DNA of 64,000 nucleotides from Barnesiella sp. An22 (GCF_002159975.1 NZ_NFJR01000002.1:124001-188000), one strand, 5' to 3'. Shown: positions 45,794 through 56,010, numbered from the stretch's first letter. The notes: generated by a model not told the origin, from the sequence alone. Numbers and translations are program-made.

Positions 45794-46390
45794 CGAACCC
45801 TGTTCTACCAGAATGCAGATGCGCTCGATGGTCTTGTCTTTACCTTCGGGTTGCCAGTCGGTCTTGAGCGAGGCGCCGAACATCTTGCCGAAAAATTGCC
45901 AGAAGTTGGCTCTGAAGCTCCCCAGAAAAGCCTTTATCAACTCGTAGGACGATTGGTTGCACTCTCTGTTTATCAGCTTGATAAGCATCTTACCCTGCGA
46001 CAGGGTAAACTTTTTCAACACCGGTTTATATTGTTGGAAAACCTCTTTCTCCATACGTTTCATGTGCTGCTCGCGTGCCTCGTCATCGGGGAGAGTCTCC
46101 ATATATTCATAGGTCTCTATGAAGATATTGTAGATGAGTTTGGCATAGGGTAGGGTCTTTTTCACATCGCGTACGGTTTTCCAGTAAAATTTCTCCTCCT
46201 TTTTGTTTTTGAATTTTTCGGGGGGAAATACATAGAAGGTGCGTAGTCCTATCAACGCTACCGTATCGTTGTCGATAACTACCCGATAAAAATGTTTATA
46301 AGCCGGATGTTCCTCCTGAAAGATCTGTGCCTGAAGGCTCGGAACCATCAGAAAGAGAAAAAGAAACAATATGGACCATCCTCTTTTCAT
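45788..46390 (-). CDS. DUF4294 family secreted protein
   Basis: About 200 residues from MKRGWSILFLFLFLMVPSLQ, a signal peptide; an in-frame TTG three codons earlier is rejected. The mature part has YRVVIDNDTVALIGLRTFYVF, split as VVIDNDTVALIGL, then a helical region rich in charged residues and INRECNQSSYELIKAF. These are features of DUF4294 of Bacteroidetes; function unknown. Overlaps trmH at its 3' end; both sit between the DnaA-box clusters. Confidence 0.85.
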   Translation of the reverse strand: MKRGWSILFLFLFLMVPSLQAQIFQEEHPAYKHFYRVVIDNDTVALIGLRTFYVFPPEKFKNKKEEKFYWKTVRDVKKTLPYAKLIYNIFIETYEYMETLPDDEAREQHMKRMEKEVFQQYKPVLKKFTLSQGKMLIKLINRECNQSSYELIKAFLGSFRANFWQFFGKMFGASLKTDWQPEGKDKTIERICILVEQGSL

Positions 46391-46827
46391 CGGGTACAAA
46401 TGTAAATCTTTCGATTTTTCGATGACTATTTTTTTGCAATAATTATAATATTAACCGGTGTTGATAGTGTATGTGTACAGATTGTCCATATCTTGTGGAT
46501 ATGATTGTTTATTTATGGTTAATAGTTTAATAAATAGAATTTTACAAATTGTTTATAACGTGAGTATTTTTTGTATTTCGGTGGTTGAAAACCCGTGGAT
46601 AAGCTGTTGGTATGGCTGTTTTCAGACTTTTGTCTCCCGATTGTTTTTTCATAAGTTGATAAATCGTTGACATCCTTGTTTATTATTCTTATATATAATT
46701 GACATATAAATAGATATAGTTTATTCACAACTTGTGTATAACTTGAAAAGGAGTATATAGATTTTACAAAAATCTATGGTTGGATAGTAGATAAATTCTA
46801 CCTTTGTAAAGTAAAAAGAGTATTGCT
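46391..46827. other. Candidate oriC, DnaA-box cluster B
   Basis: About 440 bp noncoding and very AT-rich. Boxes: TGTGGATAT 46494-46502 (minus, TATCCACA core), CGTGGATAA 46594-46602 (minus, one mismatch from TTATCCACA), AGTTGATAA 46654-46662 (minus), TTATTCACA 46721-46729 (plus) and TGTGTATAA 46733-46741 (minus, facing it). The last two are an inverted pair. An AT-rich tract at 46681-46720 could be an unwinding element. The radical SAM promoter (TACCTTTG 46799-46806) is at the right edge. Confidence 0.6.
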
Positions 46828-47607
46828 ATGCAGACAGTGTTATTTCATGAAATCATTTACGGACCCGTGCACAGCCGTCGTCTGGGCATATCGCTGGGTG
46901 TGAATCTGTTGCCGACCGATGGCAAGTTGTGCTCGTTCGACTGTGTCTATTGTGAGTGCGGCTACAATGCCCAGGGAGTGGGCAAGAGCGGGTTACCCTC
47001 GGCCGACCAGGTAGAAGAGGTGTTGAAAACCCGTTTACAAGCCATGCACGAGGCAGGCGAAAAACTCGATGTCATTACCTTTGCCGGCAATGGCGAGCCT
47101 ACGTTGCACCCGCAGTTCGAAAAGATTATAGATACTACGCTCTATTTGCGCGATCACTACTATCCCGAGGCCAAGATAAGCGTGCTCTCCAATGCGACCC
47201 GCATTCACACCGAATCGGTATTCAGAGCCTTGAACCGGGTAGACAACAACATACTCAAACTCGATTCGCTCCGTCCCGAGACGGTGGCCCTGATCGACAA
47301 TCCCAACGATCCCCACTTCGACGTGAACCGTGTGGTATGCGACTTGAAACGCTTTTCGGGCAATGTAATCGTGCAGACCATGTTCCTGCGTGGCTGGCAC
47401 AACGGACAGCGCATCGACAATACCGTAGAAGAGGAGCTCTCGCCGTGGTTGGAGGCGCTGCAGTACATTTCGCCTCGTTCGGTGATGATTTATACCATCG
47501 ACCGTAAAACCCCCGAGGAATCGCTCGAAAAGGTCTCTCGCGAGGAGTTGGAGCAGATAGCCGCCCGGGTGAGGGAGCTGGGGCTGGAGGTTTCGGTATC
47601 GGCCTGA
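46828..47607 (+). CDS. Radical SAM protein
   Basis: 259 residues. The [4Fe-4S] cluster motif CSFDCVYCECG (Cys35, Cys39, Cys42) is the CxxxCxxC form, followed by FAGNGEPTLHPQFEKI, which contacts SAM, and LSNATRIHTESV. N-terminus GPVHSRRLGISLGVNLLP is shared with a family of standalone radical SAM proteins of unknown substrate. Preceded by a -7 box TACCTTTG (46799-46806). Codirectional with the predicted rightward fork. Confidence 0.9.
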   Translation: MQTVLFHEIIYGPVHSRRLGISLGVNLLPTDGKLCSFDCVYCECGYNAQGVGKSGLPSADQVEEVLKTRLQAMHEAGEKLDVITFAGNGEPTLHPQFEKIIDTTLYLRDHYYPEAKISVLSNATRIHTESVFRALNRVDNNILKLDSLRPETVALIDNPNDPHFDVNRVVCDLKRFSGNVIVQTMFLRGWHNGQRIDNTVEEELSPWLEALQYISPRSVMIYTIDRKTPEESLEKVSREELEQIAARVRELGLEVSVSA

Positions 47608-47645
47608 TGGCTGTTCACATGATATGAACATAGGCTGTCGATAAT

Positions 47646-47688
47646 ACAAGAAAACCCGATGCAGTTTATCTGCATCGGGTTTTCTTGT
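47646..47688. terminator. Bidirectional terminator between radical SAM and LRR genes
   Basis: A 19 bp perfect stem with ACAAGAAAACCCGATGCAG (47646-47664) and its complement (47670-47688) around TTTAT. The A- and T-tracts built into the arms serve both directions; the two genes converge here. Confidence 0.9.
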
Positions 47689-47707
47689 GAGGTAAAAGGG
47701 TGATGTG

Positions 47708-50656
47708 TTATTTCACAATTACCTTTTTACTTTGTGTCGAAAGAGTGTTATGAACTTTTACTATGTAGATACCTTGGTTAAGGTTTAGGTCTCTTTCGTT
47801 GATTACCCGGCCTTCCCATACGAGGCTGCCGCTTGTGGTATATACCTGTACGGCGGCATCGTCGGCTACGATTCGGAGTATACCGGGCAGGCTCCATACT
47901 TTAACCCCTGCAGTCTCGGTTTCGTCGATAGCCGATTCGTCGGCAAATTCGGCCGTTACTACCGAAGCCATCTTCACGACAAACGACGAACCGCTTACGC
48001 TCACGCCGTTTACCTTCACGTTTCTCAGCAAGTAACCTTCGTCGGGGAGAGCCGTGATGGTAACCGTGCTGTTCTTGGCCACCTTGTCGCCCGAGTTTAC
48101 TACCTCGTTATTCTCGTTGCGCAGTTCCAGTGAACCGTTCTCCGAGGGTTCGATGGTGATGTAGGCCTCGTTGCAGCCGCTGCCGTCGCCATCGATAGAG
48201 ACTTTCCAACCCTTCTTCGTAGCGATGGAGGTTTCGCTGGTTTCGGCTTCGTTTTCATTGCTGATACCGGCGATAAAGAGGTTGACGTTGGTAGGAGTCG
48301 TGGCACAAACGGGCAGGTGATAGAACAGGTCGTTGAGCTCGCAAGCCGTCATACCGTTGCCCGAGCACTCGATGTAGTTCAGTTTCGTGTTGTTCGACAG
48401 GTCGATGGGTTCGAGTTGGTTGCCGTCGCAGAAGAGGCGTTCGAGCTCGGTATTTTTCGACAAGTCGAGGGTCGTAAGCTGGTTGTTCGAGCAGGTGAGT
48501 CGCACCAGTTGCGTGTTGTGGGTTACGTCGAGCGAAGTCAGGCCCATGTTGCTGCATTGCAGTTCCTGCAGGTTGGAGAGCATGCTCACGTCGATAGAGC
48601 TCAGTTGCGAGTTGTTCTGTACGTCAAGCAACATCAGTTTGGTGTTGTTGGTCAGAGTCACGCTCGAGAGCGAGTTGTTGCGTATCACAGCCTCTTCGAG
48701 TTCGGTATTGTTCGACAAGTCGATGGATGTCAATTCGCAGTTGTAGCAGGTAAGCGAGAAGAGTTTCGTATTCTTCGACAGGTCGAGGGTACCTATTTCG
48801 TTGTAAGAGCAGTCGAGTTTGCCCAATTCGGGGTTCTTCGACAGGTCGAGCGAGGTAATACCCGTCCAATAGCAGTCGAGGGTAGCCAGCGTAGCGTTGT
48901 GGGTTACGTCGAGCGAAATCAGGTTGTTTTCGGAGCAATCGAAATAGTCGATCAAGCCGCTGATACGGATAGTCGTACCCTTGGAGTTGCCGTCGAGTCT
49001 CACAATTGATTCGTTGTCGATGGTCATGGTCTCGATTTCGCCGTTGCCCCAGTCGATTTCAACTTCGGTTTCAGGGTCAATTCCGCTTATTCCGAACGAG
49101 AAAGGCACGTTGTTCTCTACCTCCATGGCAATGTAGTTGTTGGCAGCGATGGGGATGAATACGGCCGATACGGTTACATTCTCCGAAGCAGCAAAAATAT
49201 TGCTGTTGATGCGTTGGCCGTTCACCTCGTAGTAGCGCACCTGATAACCTTCGGCAGGCGAGGCGGTGATGTAGGTAGGTACACCCGATTCGAGCTGGTT
49301 GTTTTCGACTGCGTGCAGTTCGTGTGTTACCAGGTCGGGTTGCGAGAGGGTGAAGGTTCCCAATTCGGAGGGTACGATTGTAGCCGTCACCGTGCCGCAG
49401 GTAGCACTGCCGTCGCCTGTAACGTCGACTGTCCATTTCGATTCGGTAGCGATGTAGGTGTCGCTGGTCTCGGCATTGCTGCCTTCGAGCAGCAGGTTGG
49501 GGTAGGGGCTTGCACTCTCCAGACCCGAGAGAGTCTGATACATGTAGTTGAGGCTGCAGGGAGTCATACCCTTGTTGTTGCGAATATCGATGGTATTGAT
49601 GCCCTGGTTATAGTAAAAGTCAAGGTAGGTAAAGAGGTTGTTGGGGCCCCAGAATCTTGTCAGGTGAGTGTTTTGGCTCAAGTCTATTTCGGTAAGCAGA
49701 TTGTCGCCACACTTGAGCGAAAGCAGGTTGGACATGTTCGACACGTTCAGTTTGGTCAGTTGGTTGCCATCGCACGAGAGGTTGGTGATTTTGCTGTTTC
49801 CTGTCAGGTCGAGCCGGGTCAACTGGTTGTTGCTGCATACCAGGTCCATCAGGGCGGTATTGGCAAATACATTCAGTTCGGTCAGATAGTTGTCGTTGCA
49901 GAAGAGCTTTTCGAGTTTGGCATTTTGGGTCAGGTCGATTGACTGGATGTAATTGTAGCGAATGTCGAGCTGTTGCAGTTCGGCCAGTTTGGTAACGTCT
50001 ATCTCTGCCAGAGCATTCCCCTCCAGGTTGATGGAGTAGAGATTGGGGCAACCCGACAGGTCTATGGCGCTCAGGTCGTTGTTGTAGGCCGTAATCGACT
50101 CCAGAGCACTGCCTTCGCTGGGCAATATGATGGTTGTGATGCCACCCCGGTCGTCGGGGTTCGACGCATCGGTTTTATCGTAGCGGCAGTCGAGGTTTCT
50201 CAGTTTTTTGTGTTCCGACAGGTTCAGGAACATCAGTTTGGGGTTGTTGTAGCAGTTAAGGGTTTCGAGGTTGGGGGCACCCGAAATATCGAGATTGGTG
50301 CGTTCTATCTCGTTGCGGTAGCAGTCGAGTGTGGTCAACTCGGGTTCGTTGACAATCGAAAGCGAAGTTACATGTGCTTCGGAGCAGTCGAACGAACGCA
50401 TGGACGAGAGTATCCGTATCGTGTCGCCCACTTGAGTGTCGCTCACGCTGCGGGTCCACATACCGTCTACGGTATACTCTTTTTGAACACCGTCGCCCCA
50501 GTCGACAATCACTTTACCGTCCGAGGCTACCGGCGAGGGGTAGAAGGTAAACTCACTGCCCAGTTCGAGCGAGGTGGTGATTTTTATTTCACCCCATGCC
50601 TCTGAAACTCCCAGAACGAGGCACAACGAAAATAGGAAACTTGTAAATTTTTTCAT
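47708..50656 (-). CDS. Leucine-rich-repeat surface protein with T9SS sorting domain
   Basis: 982 residues. Signal peptide (MKKFTSFLFSLCLVLGVSEA). Two blocks of 21-residue LRRs of the kind LTSLDVTHNTQLVRLTCSNN (about 85-370 and 560-780), each preceded by a DWGDGVQKEYTVDG- or DWGNGEIETMTIDN-like PKD/BACON-type lead and followed by a GDGSATCGT/GDGSGCNEA beta domain. The C-terminal ~75 residues (VKVWSLPGIL... ending GIYIVKVH and STQSKKVIVK) are a type A T9SS sorting domain. Probably surface-anchored, binding host or glycan ligands. Next to a TPR-HTH regulator gene. No -7 box seen in the 185 bp upstream gap. Confidence 0.88.
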   Translation of the reverse strand: MKKFTSFLFSLCLVLGVSEAWGEIKITTSLELGSEFTFYPSPVASDGKVIVDWGDGVQKEYTVDGMWTRSVSDTQVGDTIRILSSMRSFDCSEAHVTSLSIVNEPELTTLDCYRNEIERTNLDISGAPNLETLNCYNNPKLMFLNLSEHKKLRNLDCRYDKTDASNPDDRGGITTIILPSEGSALESITAYNNDLSAIDLSGCPNLYSINLEGNALAEIDVTKLAELQQLDIRYNYIQSIDLTQNAKLEKLFCNDNYLTELNVFANTALMDLVCSNNQLTRLDLTGNSKITNLSCDGNQLTKLNVSNMSNLLSLKCGDNLLTEIDLSQNTHLTRFWGPNNLFTYLDFYYNQGINTIDIRNNKGMTPCSLNYMYQTLSGLESASPYPNLLLEGSNAETSDTYIATESKWTVDVTGDGSATCGTVTATIVPSELGTFTLSQPDLVTHELHAVENNQLESGVPTYITASPAEGYQVRYYEVNGQRINSNIFAASENVTVSAVFIPIAANNYIAMEVENNVPFSFGISGIDPETEVEIDWGNGEIETMTIDNESIVRLDGNSKGTTIRISGLIDYFDCSENNLISLDVTHNATLATLDCYWTGITSLDLSKNPELGKLDCSYNEIGTLDLSKNTKLFSLTCYNCELTSIDLSNNTELEEAVIRNNSLSSVTLTNNTKLMLLDVQNNSQLSSIDVSMLSNLQELQCSNMGLTSLDVTHNTQLVRLTCSNNQLTTLDLSKNTELERLFCDGNQLEPIDLSNNTKLNYIECSGNGMTACELNDLFYHLPVCATTPTNVNLFIAGISNENEAETSETSIATKKGWKVSIDGDGSGCNEAYITIEPSENGSLELRNENNEVVNSGDKVAKNSTVTITALPDEGYLLRNVKVNGVSVSGSSFVVKMASVVTAEFADESAIDETETAGVKVWSLPGILRIVADDAAVQVYTTSGSLVWEGRVINERDLNLNQGIYIVKVHNTLSTQSKKVIVK

Positions 50657-50840
50657 ACGATTTGCTTTATTTTGGTCTTTTGCAAAGGATATATCTGTCG
50701 AAATGAAAATTGTTTAATACAAAAATGAGAAAAAAATAAGAGAATAGCAATACGCAGGGTGTTGCTATTTAATTGGAAATGATATTTGATAATCAAATAG
50801 TTATAAAATGAAGCGTTGCAATTTAACTTTTTGAAAGATT

Positions 50841-52226
50841 TTATTCGCCCAAAATGACCGTGCCCAGACCCTGTTTTGAAAAGTTTTGGGGTATTTTTTT
50901 CCGCAGTCGGGTGCGTTGCGAGCGGATGGTTTCGTTGCTGATTCCCCGGCATGCGGCGCATTCGCGTGTCGAGAATCCCAGTTGGATAAGGGCACAGAGA
51001 AAAGCGTCGTTTCCCGTCAACGGTACTACGCTCGAGAGCTGTTGCAGGTAGGGGTCGAACTCTTTCACGACAATCTCCTGAAACTGCTTTTGTTCGTCGT
51101 AGCTGAGCGACTCTTTGCCTCGGGTGATTCGCTTGTACCACTCGTTATAGGTGCTGCTTGCCTTGAAATCGCGGCTGCAGCGTTCGCCGGCCTTGCGGAT
51201 AATCTCTATCATTTGCAGTTCGCGGCTCTCGTTTTCCTGAGCCCGGGCCTCCTGTTTCTCCCATTTATGGGCGAAGAGTTGCTCGTTGCGGCGTTTGAGA
51301 TGCCGGCGATAGAACATGAATACGGCTACCGAAATCAACAGCAAGGCTACCACACATATCGTTATGGCTACAATCAGGCGTGTGTGGCTCTGTTCCTGCA
51401 GATCGGTAGTAATGCGTATATGCTCCTGGCGATCTATCTGGTGGGCTATAGCCATGTTTTCGATCGAGTCGGAGAGTCGGTAAGCCTCTTGCAGATACCG
51501 GTATCGCAACGAGTCGGCTATACCGGCTTCGTCGGGTAGGTCGGCCAGTTTGAAGTAGGCCGATGCCCTTACCGACATATCGTCGCTACGGCTGGCCTGT
51601 TCGAGATAAAAGAGAGCCGAGTCGTATTGCATTTGCAAGGCAAAAAGCTGTCCCCTCACGGCATAATTGCGCAGCCGTTTCACCTTGTTGCGGGTCAGTG
51701 ACAACGCTGCTGCATTGCATTGCAGGGCCCGGGCCAGGTCGTTGTGCTGTTTGTATGCGCTGGACAGGTTGTTGTAGACCGACGAGCGTTCCTCTCGGTC
51801 GGCTATCTGGTCGAGGAAGGCGAGAGGTTTTTCGAAGTAGAACAGAGCGCTGTCGGGGTCTTTGTAGAGGTAGTGATACTTGCCCATACCCCGGTAAGCG
51901 TGCGACAGATTGCTTTTGTCGGGCAGGTTTTGCGATACTTTCAGAGCCTGTGTGTAGGTGTCCCAGGCCGTTTCGTAGATATTGTGGTCGAGCAGAAGGT
52001 CGCCCAGCCGGTTGTATATCGACGCTTCCAACTCGGCGTTTTCGGTTCCGTTCAACTGTTTCAGAGCTTGACGATAGAGTACGATGGCCGAGTCGGGGAT
52101 GTGGAGCTCTTCCATCTCCAGGGCTTGCTGATAGAGCGATTCGGCCCTTCCGGAATGGTAGCGGCTGCACGAGCCCAACCCTATCCATAACAATACGAAT
52201 ATGACGAATAGAAAACCTCGTCTCAT
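50841..52226 (-). CDS. TPR lipoprotein with transmembrane segment and C-terminal LuxR-like HTH
   Basis: 461 residues from MRRGFLF (52226). Lipobox LGSC at Cys20. TPR repeats about 25-270 (AEASIYNRLGDLLL-like, SNLSHAYRGMGKYHYLYKD, SSVYNNLSSAYKQHND). One transmembrane helix about 280-300 (LIVAITICVVALLLIS), then a charged coiled segment and a C-terminal helix-turn-helix: LIQLGFSTRECAACRGISNE and TIRSQRTRLRKKI. Such membrane-spanning sensor-regulators of Bacteroidetes control nearby surface genes. It lies 185 bp upstream of the LRR gene and on the same strand, suggesting control of it. Promoter box TATCTTTG at 52250-52257. Confidence 0.85.
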   Translation of the reverse strand: MRRGFLFVIFVLLWIGLGSCSRYHSGRAESLYQQALEMEELHIPDSAIVLYRQALKQLNGTENAELEASIYNRLGDLLLDHNIYETAWDTYTQALKVSQNLPDKSNLSHAYRGMGKYHYLYKDPDSALFYFEKPLAFLDQIADREERSSVYNNLSSAYKQHNDLARALQCNAAALSLTRNKVKRLRNYAVRGQLFALQMQYDSALFYLEQASRSDDMSVRASAYFKLADLPDEAGIADSLRYRYLQEAYRLSDSIENMAIAHQIDRQEHIRITTDLQEQSHTRLIVAITICVVALLLISVAVFMFYRRHLKRRNEQLFAHKWEKQEARAQENESRELQMIEIIRKAGERCSRDFKASSTYNEWYKRITRGKESLSYDEQKQFQEIVVKEFDPYLQQLSSVVPLTGNDAFLCALIQLGFSTRECAACRGISNETIRSQRTRLRKKIPQNFSKQGLGTVILGE

Positions 52227-52249
52227 AGCCAAAACACAAATACGCAGTC

Positions 52250-52257
52250 CAAAGATA
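52250..52257 (-). promoter_or_regulatory. -7 box of the TPR-HTH regulator gene
   Basis: TATCTTTG on minus, 24 bp upstream of the ATG at 52226. No clear -33 box. Confidence 0.5.
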
Positions 52258-52349
52258 CGAATAATTCGTTATCTCGAAACTCTATTTGTTCTCGATTTTC
52301 GGTCCTAGTTCGATGCGATGAGTCGCGATGGGGTGGTGTTCTATAAAAA

Positions 52350-52381
52350 AACAATCCCGGGAAGGCCTTCCCGGGATTGTT
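52350..52381. terminator. Terminator of the frd operon
   Basis: A perfect 32 bp palindrome with no loop bases, arms AACAATCCCGGGAAGG and its complement, followed on minus by seven T's. Lies just after frdB. Confidence 0.9.
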
Positions 52382-52403
52382 TTTTGACGTATGAAAGAGG
52401 TGA

Positions 52404-53159
52404 TTAGTCTTTCAGTTTGGCGCAGATGAACTCGCGGTTCAAGCGGGCGATGTTGGTGAGCGAGATGTTCTTGGGGCACTCGGCAGCGCAGGCACCGGTG
52501 TTGGTGCAGTTACCGAATCCCAGTTCGTCCATCTTGGCTACCATGGCACGGGCACGAGCGGCAGCCTCTACGCGGCCTTGCGGCAGCAGGGCATATTGGC
52601 TTACTTTGGCCGAAACGAAGAGCATGGCCGAGCCGTTTTTACAAGCAGCTACACAAGCACCGCAACCGATACAGGTAGCCGAGTCCATAGCCTCGTCGGC
52701 AGCCTCTTTCGAGATGGGTATAGCGTTGGCATCTTGAGCACCACCCGTGTTGATGGAGATATAACCACCGGCTTGCTGTATTTTGTCGAAGGCACGACGG
52801 TCTACCATCAAGTCGCGGATTACGGGGAATCCGGCCGAACGCCACGGTTCAACCGTGATTACATCGCCATCGTTGAACTTGCGCATGTGCAACTGGCAGG
52901 TCGTCACGCTGGTGTCGGGGCCGTGGGGGTGTCCGTTGATATAGAGCGAACACATACCGCAGATACCTTCGCGGCAGTCGTGGTCGAAAACTACGGGCTC
53001 TTTACCCTCGTTGATGAGTTGCTCGTTGAGCAAGTCGAGCATTTCGAGGAAAGAGCTGTCGGTAGATACACCGTTGAGTTTATATTCCTCAAATCTACCT
53101 TTTTCTTTGGGCCCTTTTTGGCGCCAAATCTTCAGTGTTATATTGATTGTTTTTTCCAT
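52404..53159 (-). CDS. frdB: Fumarate reductase/succinate dehydrogenase iron-sulfur subunit
   Basis: 251 residues. The N-terminal ferredoxin domain has the [2Fe-2S] ligands in [15 protein letters not shown]; the C-terminal domain holds [16 protein letters not shown] and [13 protein letters not shown], the 4Fe and 3Fe clusters. Third gene of the frdC-frdA-frdB operon. It carries electrons between the flavin of FrdA and the quinone in FrdC. In anaerobic Bacteroidales the complex chiefly reduces fumarate to succinate. Confidence 0.95.
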   Translation of the reverse strand: MEKTINITLKIWRQKGPKEKGRFEEYKLNGVSTDSSFLEMLDLLNEQLINEGKEPVVFDHDCREGICGMCSLYINGHPHGPDTSVTTCQLHMRKFNDGDVITVEPWRSAGFPVIRDLMVDRRAFDKIQQAGGYISINTGGAQDANAIPISKEAADEAMDSATCIGCGACVAACKNGSAMLFVSAKVSQYALLPQGRVEAAARARAMVAKMDELGFGNCTNTGACAAECPKNISLTNIARLNREFICAKLKD

Positions 53160-53202
53160 AACTTTATCGTGTTATACCGGAATTAAACGGCGATTAGACA
53201 AA

Positions 53203-55224
53203 TTATTTCTTGTAGTTACGTTGTTGAACCTTGATAGCCTCGTATTTCAGTTCTTCCTTCAATAGTTCGGGCTTCTTATCTTCGCCTTGGTATTTCCAGC
53301 AGCTTACATACATAAAGTGTTCGTCGTCACGTTTAGCCTCTCCGTCTTCGGTTTGATACTCTTCACGGAAGTGGCCACCACAAGACTCTTCGCGGTTGAG
53401 AGCGTCGAGAGCCATCAACTTGCCTATTTCGAGGAAGTCCTCTACGCGCAGAGCTTTTTCGAGCTCTACGTTCAGCGTATTGGCTTCGCCCGGGATACGT
53501 ACGTTGGTGTAGAATTCTTTCTTCACCTCGTCGATTTTCTTGAGTGCGGTTTCGAGTCCGGCTTTGTTACGGCCCATACCTACATACTCGACCATGATGT
53601 GGCCCAGTTCTTTGTGGATAGAGTCAACCGAGCGTTTACCCTTGATGTTCATCAAGCGGGCGATACGGGCTTTGACAGCCTTTTCGGCCTCTACAAACTC
53701 GGGCAGGTCGGTCGAGAAGCGGGGTACCTGAATCTGGTCCGACAGGTAGTTTTGAATCGTGTAGGGAAGTACGAAGTAACCGTCGGCCAAACCTTGCATC
53801 AGGGCCGATGCACCCAGACGGTTGGCACCGTGGTCCGAGAAGTTGGCCTCGCCGATAGCGAACAGACCGGGGATAGAGGTCATCAGTTCGTAGTCTACCC
53901 AGATACCGCCCATCGTGTAGTGCGAAGCGGGATAGATCATCATAGGCGTTTCGTAGGGGTTCTGGTCTACGATCTTCTCGTACATCTGGAACAGGTTGCC
54001 GTAGCGGCTGGCCACAGCCTCTTTACCCTTGATTTGGATAGCAGCGGCTTCGCCACCCAGTTTTTCGATTTCGTGGTGGTCGAGACCTTGGATGGCCTGT
54101 TTACCCAGACGCTCGATACTCTCTTTGAAGTCGAGGTATACGGCATACCCCGAGGGGCTTACACCGTAGCCGGCGTCGCAACGCTCTTTGGCGGCACGCG
54201 AAGCCACGTCGCGGGGCACGAGGTTACCGAATGCCGGGTAACGACGCTCCAGGTAGTAGTCGCGGTCTTCTTCCTTGATATCGGTCGGTTTCAGTTTGCC
54301 GGCGCGGATGGCAGCGGCATCCTCTTTTTTCTTGGGAACCCAGATGCGGCCGTCGTTACGCAGCGACTCCGACATCAGCGTCAGTTTCGACTGGAATTCA
54401 CCGTGTACGGGGATACAGGTGGGGTGAATCTGCGCATAGGCCGGGTTGGCAAAGTAGGCACCTTTGTGGTAGCATTGTACGGCAACCGAGCCGTTCGATG
54501 CCATGGCGTTGGTCGAAAGGAAGTATACGTTACCGTATCCACCGGTAGCGATAACTACGGCGTGAGCGGCAAAGCGCTCGATGTCGCCGGTTACCAGGTT
54601 ACGGGCAATGATACCGCGGGCACGGCCGTCGATGATGACGAGGTCGAGCATCTCGTAGCGGGTATACTGTTTTACCGTACCTTTCTTTACCTGGCGGTTG
54701 AGCGATGCGTATGCACCCAGCAGCAGCTGTTGTCCCGTTTGACCCTTGGCATAGAAAGTACGCGATACCTGGGCACCACCGAACGAACGGTTGGCCAACT
54801 GGCCGCCGTATTCGCGGGCGAAAGGTACGCCTTGAGCCACGCATTGGTCGATGATGTTGTTCGACACTTCGGCCAGACGGTATACGTTGGCTTCGCGGGC
54901 ACGGTAGTCACCACCCTTGATCGTATCGTAGAAGAGGCGGTATACCGAGTCGCCGTCGTTCTGATAGTTTTTAGCAGCATTGATACCGCCTTGTGCGGCG
55001 ATAGAGTGAGCGCGGCGGGGCGAATCCTGAATACAGAAGTTCAGCACGTTGAATCCCAGCTCGCCCAGCGTAGCGGCAGCCGAACCGCCGGCAAGACCCG
55101 TACCAACGACGATGATGTCGAGACGACGTTTATTGGCCGGGTTCACCAATTTTTGGTGTGCTTTATAATTGGTCCACTTTTCAGCCAAGGGGCCTTCGGG
55201 TATTTTAGAATCTATTGTAGCCAT
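53203..55224 (-). CDS. frdA: Fumarate reductase/succinate dehydrogenase flavoprotein subunit
   Basis: 673 residues. FAD-binding [19 protein letters not shown] at about 35-53; [15 protein letters not shown] with the histidine that binds FAD covalently; the active-site block including [11 protein letters not shown] and the later [20 protein letters not shown]. Complete; the N-terminus is [12 protein letters not shown]. Middle gene of the operon. Carries the fumarate/succinate site, facing the cytoplasm. Confidence 0.96.
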   Translation of the reverse strand: MATIDSKIPEGPLAEKWTNYKAHQKLVNPANKRRLDIIVVGTGLAGGSAAATLGELGFNVLNFCIQDSPRRAHSIAAQGGINAAKNYQNDGDSVYRLFYDTIKGGDYRAREANVYRLAEVSNNIIDQCVAQGVPFAREYGGQLANRSFGGAQVSRTFYAKGQTGQQLLLGAYASLNRQVKKGTVKQYTRYEMLDLVIIDGRARGIIARNLVTGDIERFAAHAVVIATGGYGNVYFLSTNAMASNGSVAVQCYHKGAYFANPAYAQIHPTCIPVHGEFQSKLTLMSESLRNDGRIWVPKKKEDAAAIRAGKLKPTDIKEEDRDYYLERRYPAFGNLVPRDVASRAAKERCDAGYGVSPSGYAVYLDFKESIERLGKQAIQGLDHHEIEKLGGEAAAIQIKGKEAVASRYGNLFQMYEKIVDQNPYETPMMIYPASHYTMGGIWVDYELMTSIPGLFAIGEANFSDHGANRLGASALMQGLADGYFVLPYTIQNYLSDQIQVPRFSTDLPEFVEAEKAVKARIARLMNIKGKRSVDSIHKELGHIMVEYVGMGRNKAGLETALKKIDEVKKEFYTNVRIPGEANTLNVELEKALRVEDFLEIGKLMALDALNREESCGGHFREEYQTEDGEAKRDDEHFMYVSCWKYQGEDKKPELLKEELKYEAIKVQQRNYKK

Positions 55225-55261
55225 AACAATTTTTTTTCTGTGAAATGAATAGGTTGGTTTA

Positions 55262-55951
55262 TTAAAGGGTGCAAGTTCCGCAGCCGGTCAGGCTCATGAT
55301 GTAGAACGAGATGGCAACGGCAACAAAGCCCAAGCAGATAATGGTAGTGAAAATGTTGGAGATACATTTCCAACGGTTGAACCATACGTGGTTGTTGATA
55401 CCCAGCGTTTGGATGGCGCTCCAGAATCCGTGGGTGAGGTGGAACCACAAAGCTACGAACCAGATGAGGTAAATAACTACATAAACCGGGCAGCTGAAGG
55501 TTTCGCGAATCAGGGCGATACCGTCGTGAGGATTGACTTCGGGCAGGTGACCGATAACCTCGTTGAGCTGCATCTTGTACCAGAAGTTGAAGAGGTGCAA
55601 AGCCAGACCCAGTACCACGATGATACCCAGTACGAGCATGTTTTGCGAAGCCCACTCTACGCTTTTCGGACGTACGTTCACCAGATAGCGGTCGTTACCG
55701 CGGGCTCTCCGGTTTTGAATCGTCAGCCAGAAGGCATAGATGATGTGAATCACGGCTCCGGCGGCGATAATGACCGTACCAATCAGGGCATACCAGTTAG
55801 CTCCCAGGAATTGGCATACGGCATTGTAGCCGGCAGGGCTGATTAACGCCACTAAGTTCATACACATGTGAAACGTTAAAAATAGGACGAGAAAGAGTCC
55901 TGTCACACTCATGACTACTTTTCGTCCTATGGACGAGTTACTTAACCACAT
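55262..55951 (-). CDS. frdC: Fumarate reductase/succinate dehydrogenase cytochrome b subunit
   Basis: 229 residues with five hydrophobic segments, typical of the single-chain cytochrome b subunit of B-type enzymes (Bacteroidetes, Wolinella, Bacillus). Conserved histidines are in [34 protein letters not shown] and [12 protein letters not shown], for two haems. N-terminus [18 protein letters not shown]. It binds menaquinone/menaquinol. First gene of the operon. Confidence 0.93.
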   Translation of the reverse strand: MWLSNSSIGRKVVMSVTGLFLVLFLTFHMCMNLVALISPAGYNAVCQFLGANWYALIGTVIIAAGAVIHIIYAFWLTIQNRRARGNDRYLVNVRPKSVEWASQNMLVLGIIVVLGLALHLFNFWYKMQLNEVIGHLPEVNPHDGIALIRETFSCPVYVVIYLIWFVALWFHLTHGFWSAIQTLGINNHVWFNRWKCISNIFTTIICLGFVAVAISFYIMSLTGCGTCTL

Positions 55952-56010
55952 AGGATTTGAATTTAAGTTATTATTTGTTGTAAATAAAGATTATGCAACC
56001 TTGCACCATG

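Noticed and set aside
48360-50300. Periodic DNA repeats resembling a CRISPR or tandem array
   Set aside because: The ~63 bp periodicity is that of leucine-rich repeats in one intact reading frame; units are not identical and there are no spacers.
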